Source: an uncultured Winogradskyella sp.
Lineage (GTDB): Bacteria > Bacteroidota > Bacteroidia > Flavobacteriales > Flavobacteriaceae
Assembly (NCBI RefSeq): GCF_947498005.1
Contig: NZ_CANMIW010000004.1
Span: 186,001-250,000, forward strand
Direction of reading: 5' to 3'
Length of the DNA stretch: 64,000 nt
In this document: positions 63,575-64,000 of the stretch, in pieces
How positions within the stretch are numbered: the first letter of the stretch is position 1
How the letters are laid out: each line of letters starts with the position of its first letter
The notes under the pieces: generated by a model
What the model was told of the DNA's origin: nothing
Seen by the model: only the letters and a program-made list of their open reading frames with translations
Database searches by the model: none
Position numbers and translations under genes: made by a program

Positions 63575-63609
63575 ATCAATCAATTAATCAATCAATCAAT
63601 CAATCAATC
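63574..63609. repeat. AATC tetranucleotide repeat
   Basis: Nine tandem AATC units (63574-63609), one of them AATT; the last six are perfect. It starts at the last base of the anti-sigma stop codon and lies 38 bases before the next ATG. Length may vary by replication slippage. Confidence 0.9.
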
Positions 63610-63647
63610 AAATTCAATTAAAAAACGAACAGTTAAATCAAAGAATC

Positions 63648-64000
63648 ATGAACAAAATCAAAATTTTAATTCTCTGTCTTTTTACCACTTTAGGTTATGC
63701 ACAGAAAACGATGAACAAAACATCACAATCCATAAAGGTAGATAAGGATGTTGTAGTAGACCTAAACACTAGCAACGTAGAAATTCACTTAGAAACATGG
63801 AATAGAAATACGGTAGAAATCGAAGCTTACATTGAAAGCGAAACATTATCTAATGAGCAATTAAAAGACGCTTTAGAGCATTGGAGTCTTAAGGTTGAAG
63901 GTTCTAATAATAAGGTTTCAATTTCATCTCATGGAGGTAGACATATTGGTTTGTTAGAAACTGATGATTATTCGGTTTTATTAAATGATTTAGAGTACCA
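63648..64000 (+). CDS. Exported protein, DUF4097-like (3' partial)
   Basis: The frame from the ATG at 63648 stays open to the window end (117 codons). Signal peptide ILILCLFTTLGYAQ, then a beta-rich start (SIKVDKDVVVDLNTSNVEIH, NTVEIEAYIESETL) resembling DUF4097-type adhesin-like proteins that often follow ECF sigma/anti-sigma pairs. The family call is tentative because most of the gene is missing. Confidence 0.65.
   Translation, partial: MNKIKILILCLFTTLGYAQKTMNKTSQSIKVDKDVVVDLNTSNVEIHLETWNRNTVEIEAYIESETLSNEQLKDALEHWSLKVEGSNNKVSISSHGGRHIGLLETDDYSVLLNDLEY

Noticed and set aside
63574..63609. CRISPR-like tandem repeat
   Set aside because: Unit is four bases with no spacers, so it is a microsatellite.

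Overview
The window is a stretch of an AT-rich Bacteroidota chromosome, almost certainly a marine-type member of the Flavobacteriaceae. The evidence is threefold: type IX secretion sorting domains (type A at 38.6 and 49.7 kb, type B at 13.9 kb); families largely restricted to this group (DUF4290, the 57-codon Lacal_2735-type gene, paired pyrG-yidC); and Bacteroidota-style promoters (-33 TTG / -7 TAnnTTTG) with little Shine-Dalgarno sequence. I cannot name the species.

Layout. 0-4.25 kb: the tail of a defence locus, a DUF262/HNH protein with a HEPN-like C-terminus (cut by the window edge) followed by hsdR of a type I restriction system; a tRNA-Met(CAT) lies just beyond with its 3' end facing this locus. 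4.7-17.5 kb: housekeeping genes (START-like protein, class IV aminotransferase, YqgE/AlgH, HU, fmt-recQ, SUKH protein, AAA ATPase, DUF493, DUF4290, murA with Asp in place of the usual catalytic Cys) and a large type-B-sorted surface protein. 17.6-31.7 kb: a minus-strand photoprotection island with four different photolyase/cryptochrome-family genes, folE, flavin reductase, TspO, glutathione peroxidase, short-chain dehydrogenases, an AarF/UbiB kinase, DUF2256 and TIGR03643 small proteins, and a TetR-type regulator at its head. It appears to be two operons, each preceded by the same 28-bp inverted repeat placed six bases from a -7-like element. 31.9-42.5 kb: DUF2911 protein, Gfo/Idh oxidoreductase, sodium:solute symporter with a 39-aa membrane partner, PIG-L deacetylase, a type-A-sorted GEVED protein, and four poorly known envelope proteins. 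42.6-57.2 kb: pyrG, yidC, fasciclin lipoprotein, YwqK-like protein, mnmA, secreted S8 and S41 peptidases, nitronate monooxygenase-like enzyme, MarC, MATE exporter, PAP2 phosphatase. 57.2-62.3 kb (minus strand): an undecaprenyl/lipid A glycosylation-type set (GT39, LpxB N-terminal-like membrane protein, GT2), MeaB, and a second DUF2911 protein. 62.5-64 kb: an ECF sigma factor, its presumed membrane anti-sigma partner, and the start of a secreted protein cut by the window end.

How it fits together. The island is the most coherent system. Light-driven repair or signalling flavoproteins are co-transcribed with enzymes that could supply or reduce their cofactors (FolE for pterin, flavin reductase for reduced flavin) and with oxidative/porphyrin stress functions (GPx, TspO). 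The shared inverted repeat suggests one regulator, possibly the island's own TetR protein. One of the four flavoproteins belongs to the iron-sulfur bacterial photolyase family yet lacks all the cysteines needed for the cluster. No CRISPR array, insertion sequence, prophage or rRNA operon was seen, and no gene-free stretch exceeds 300 bases.
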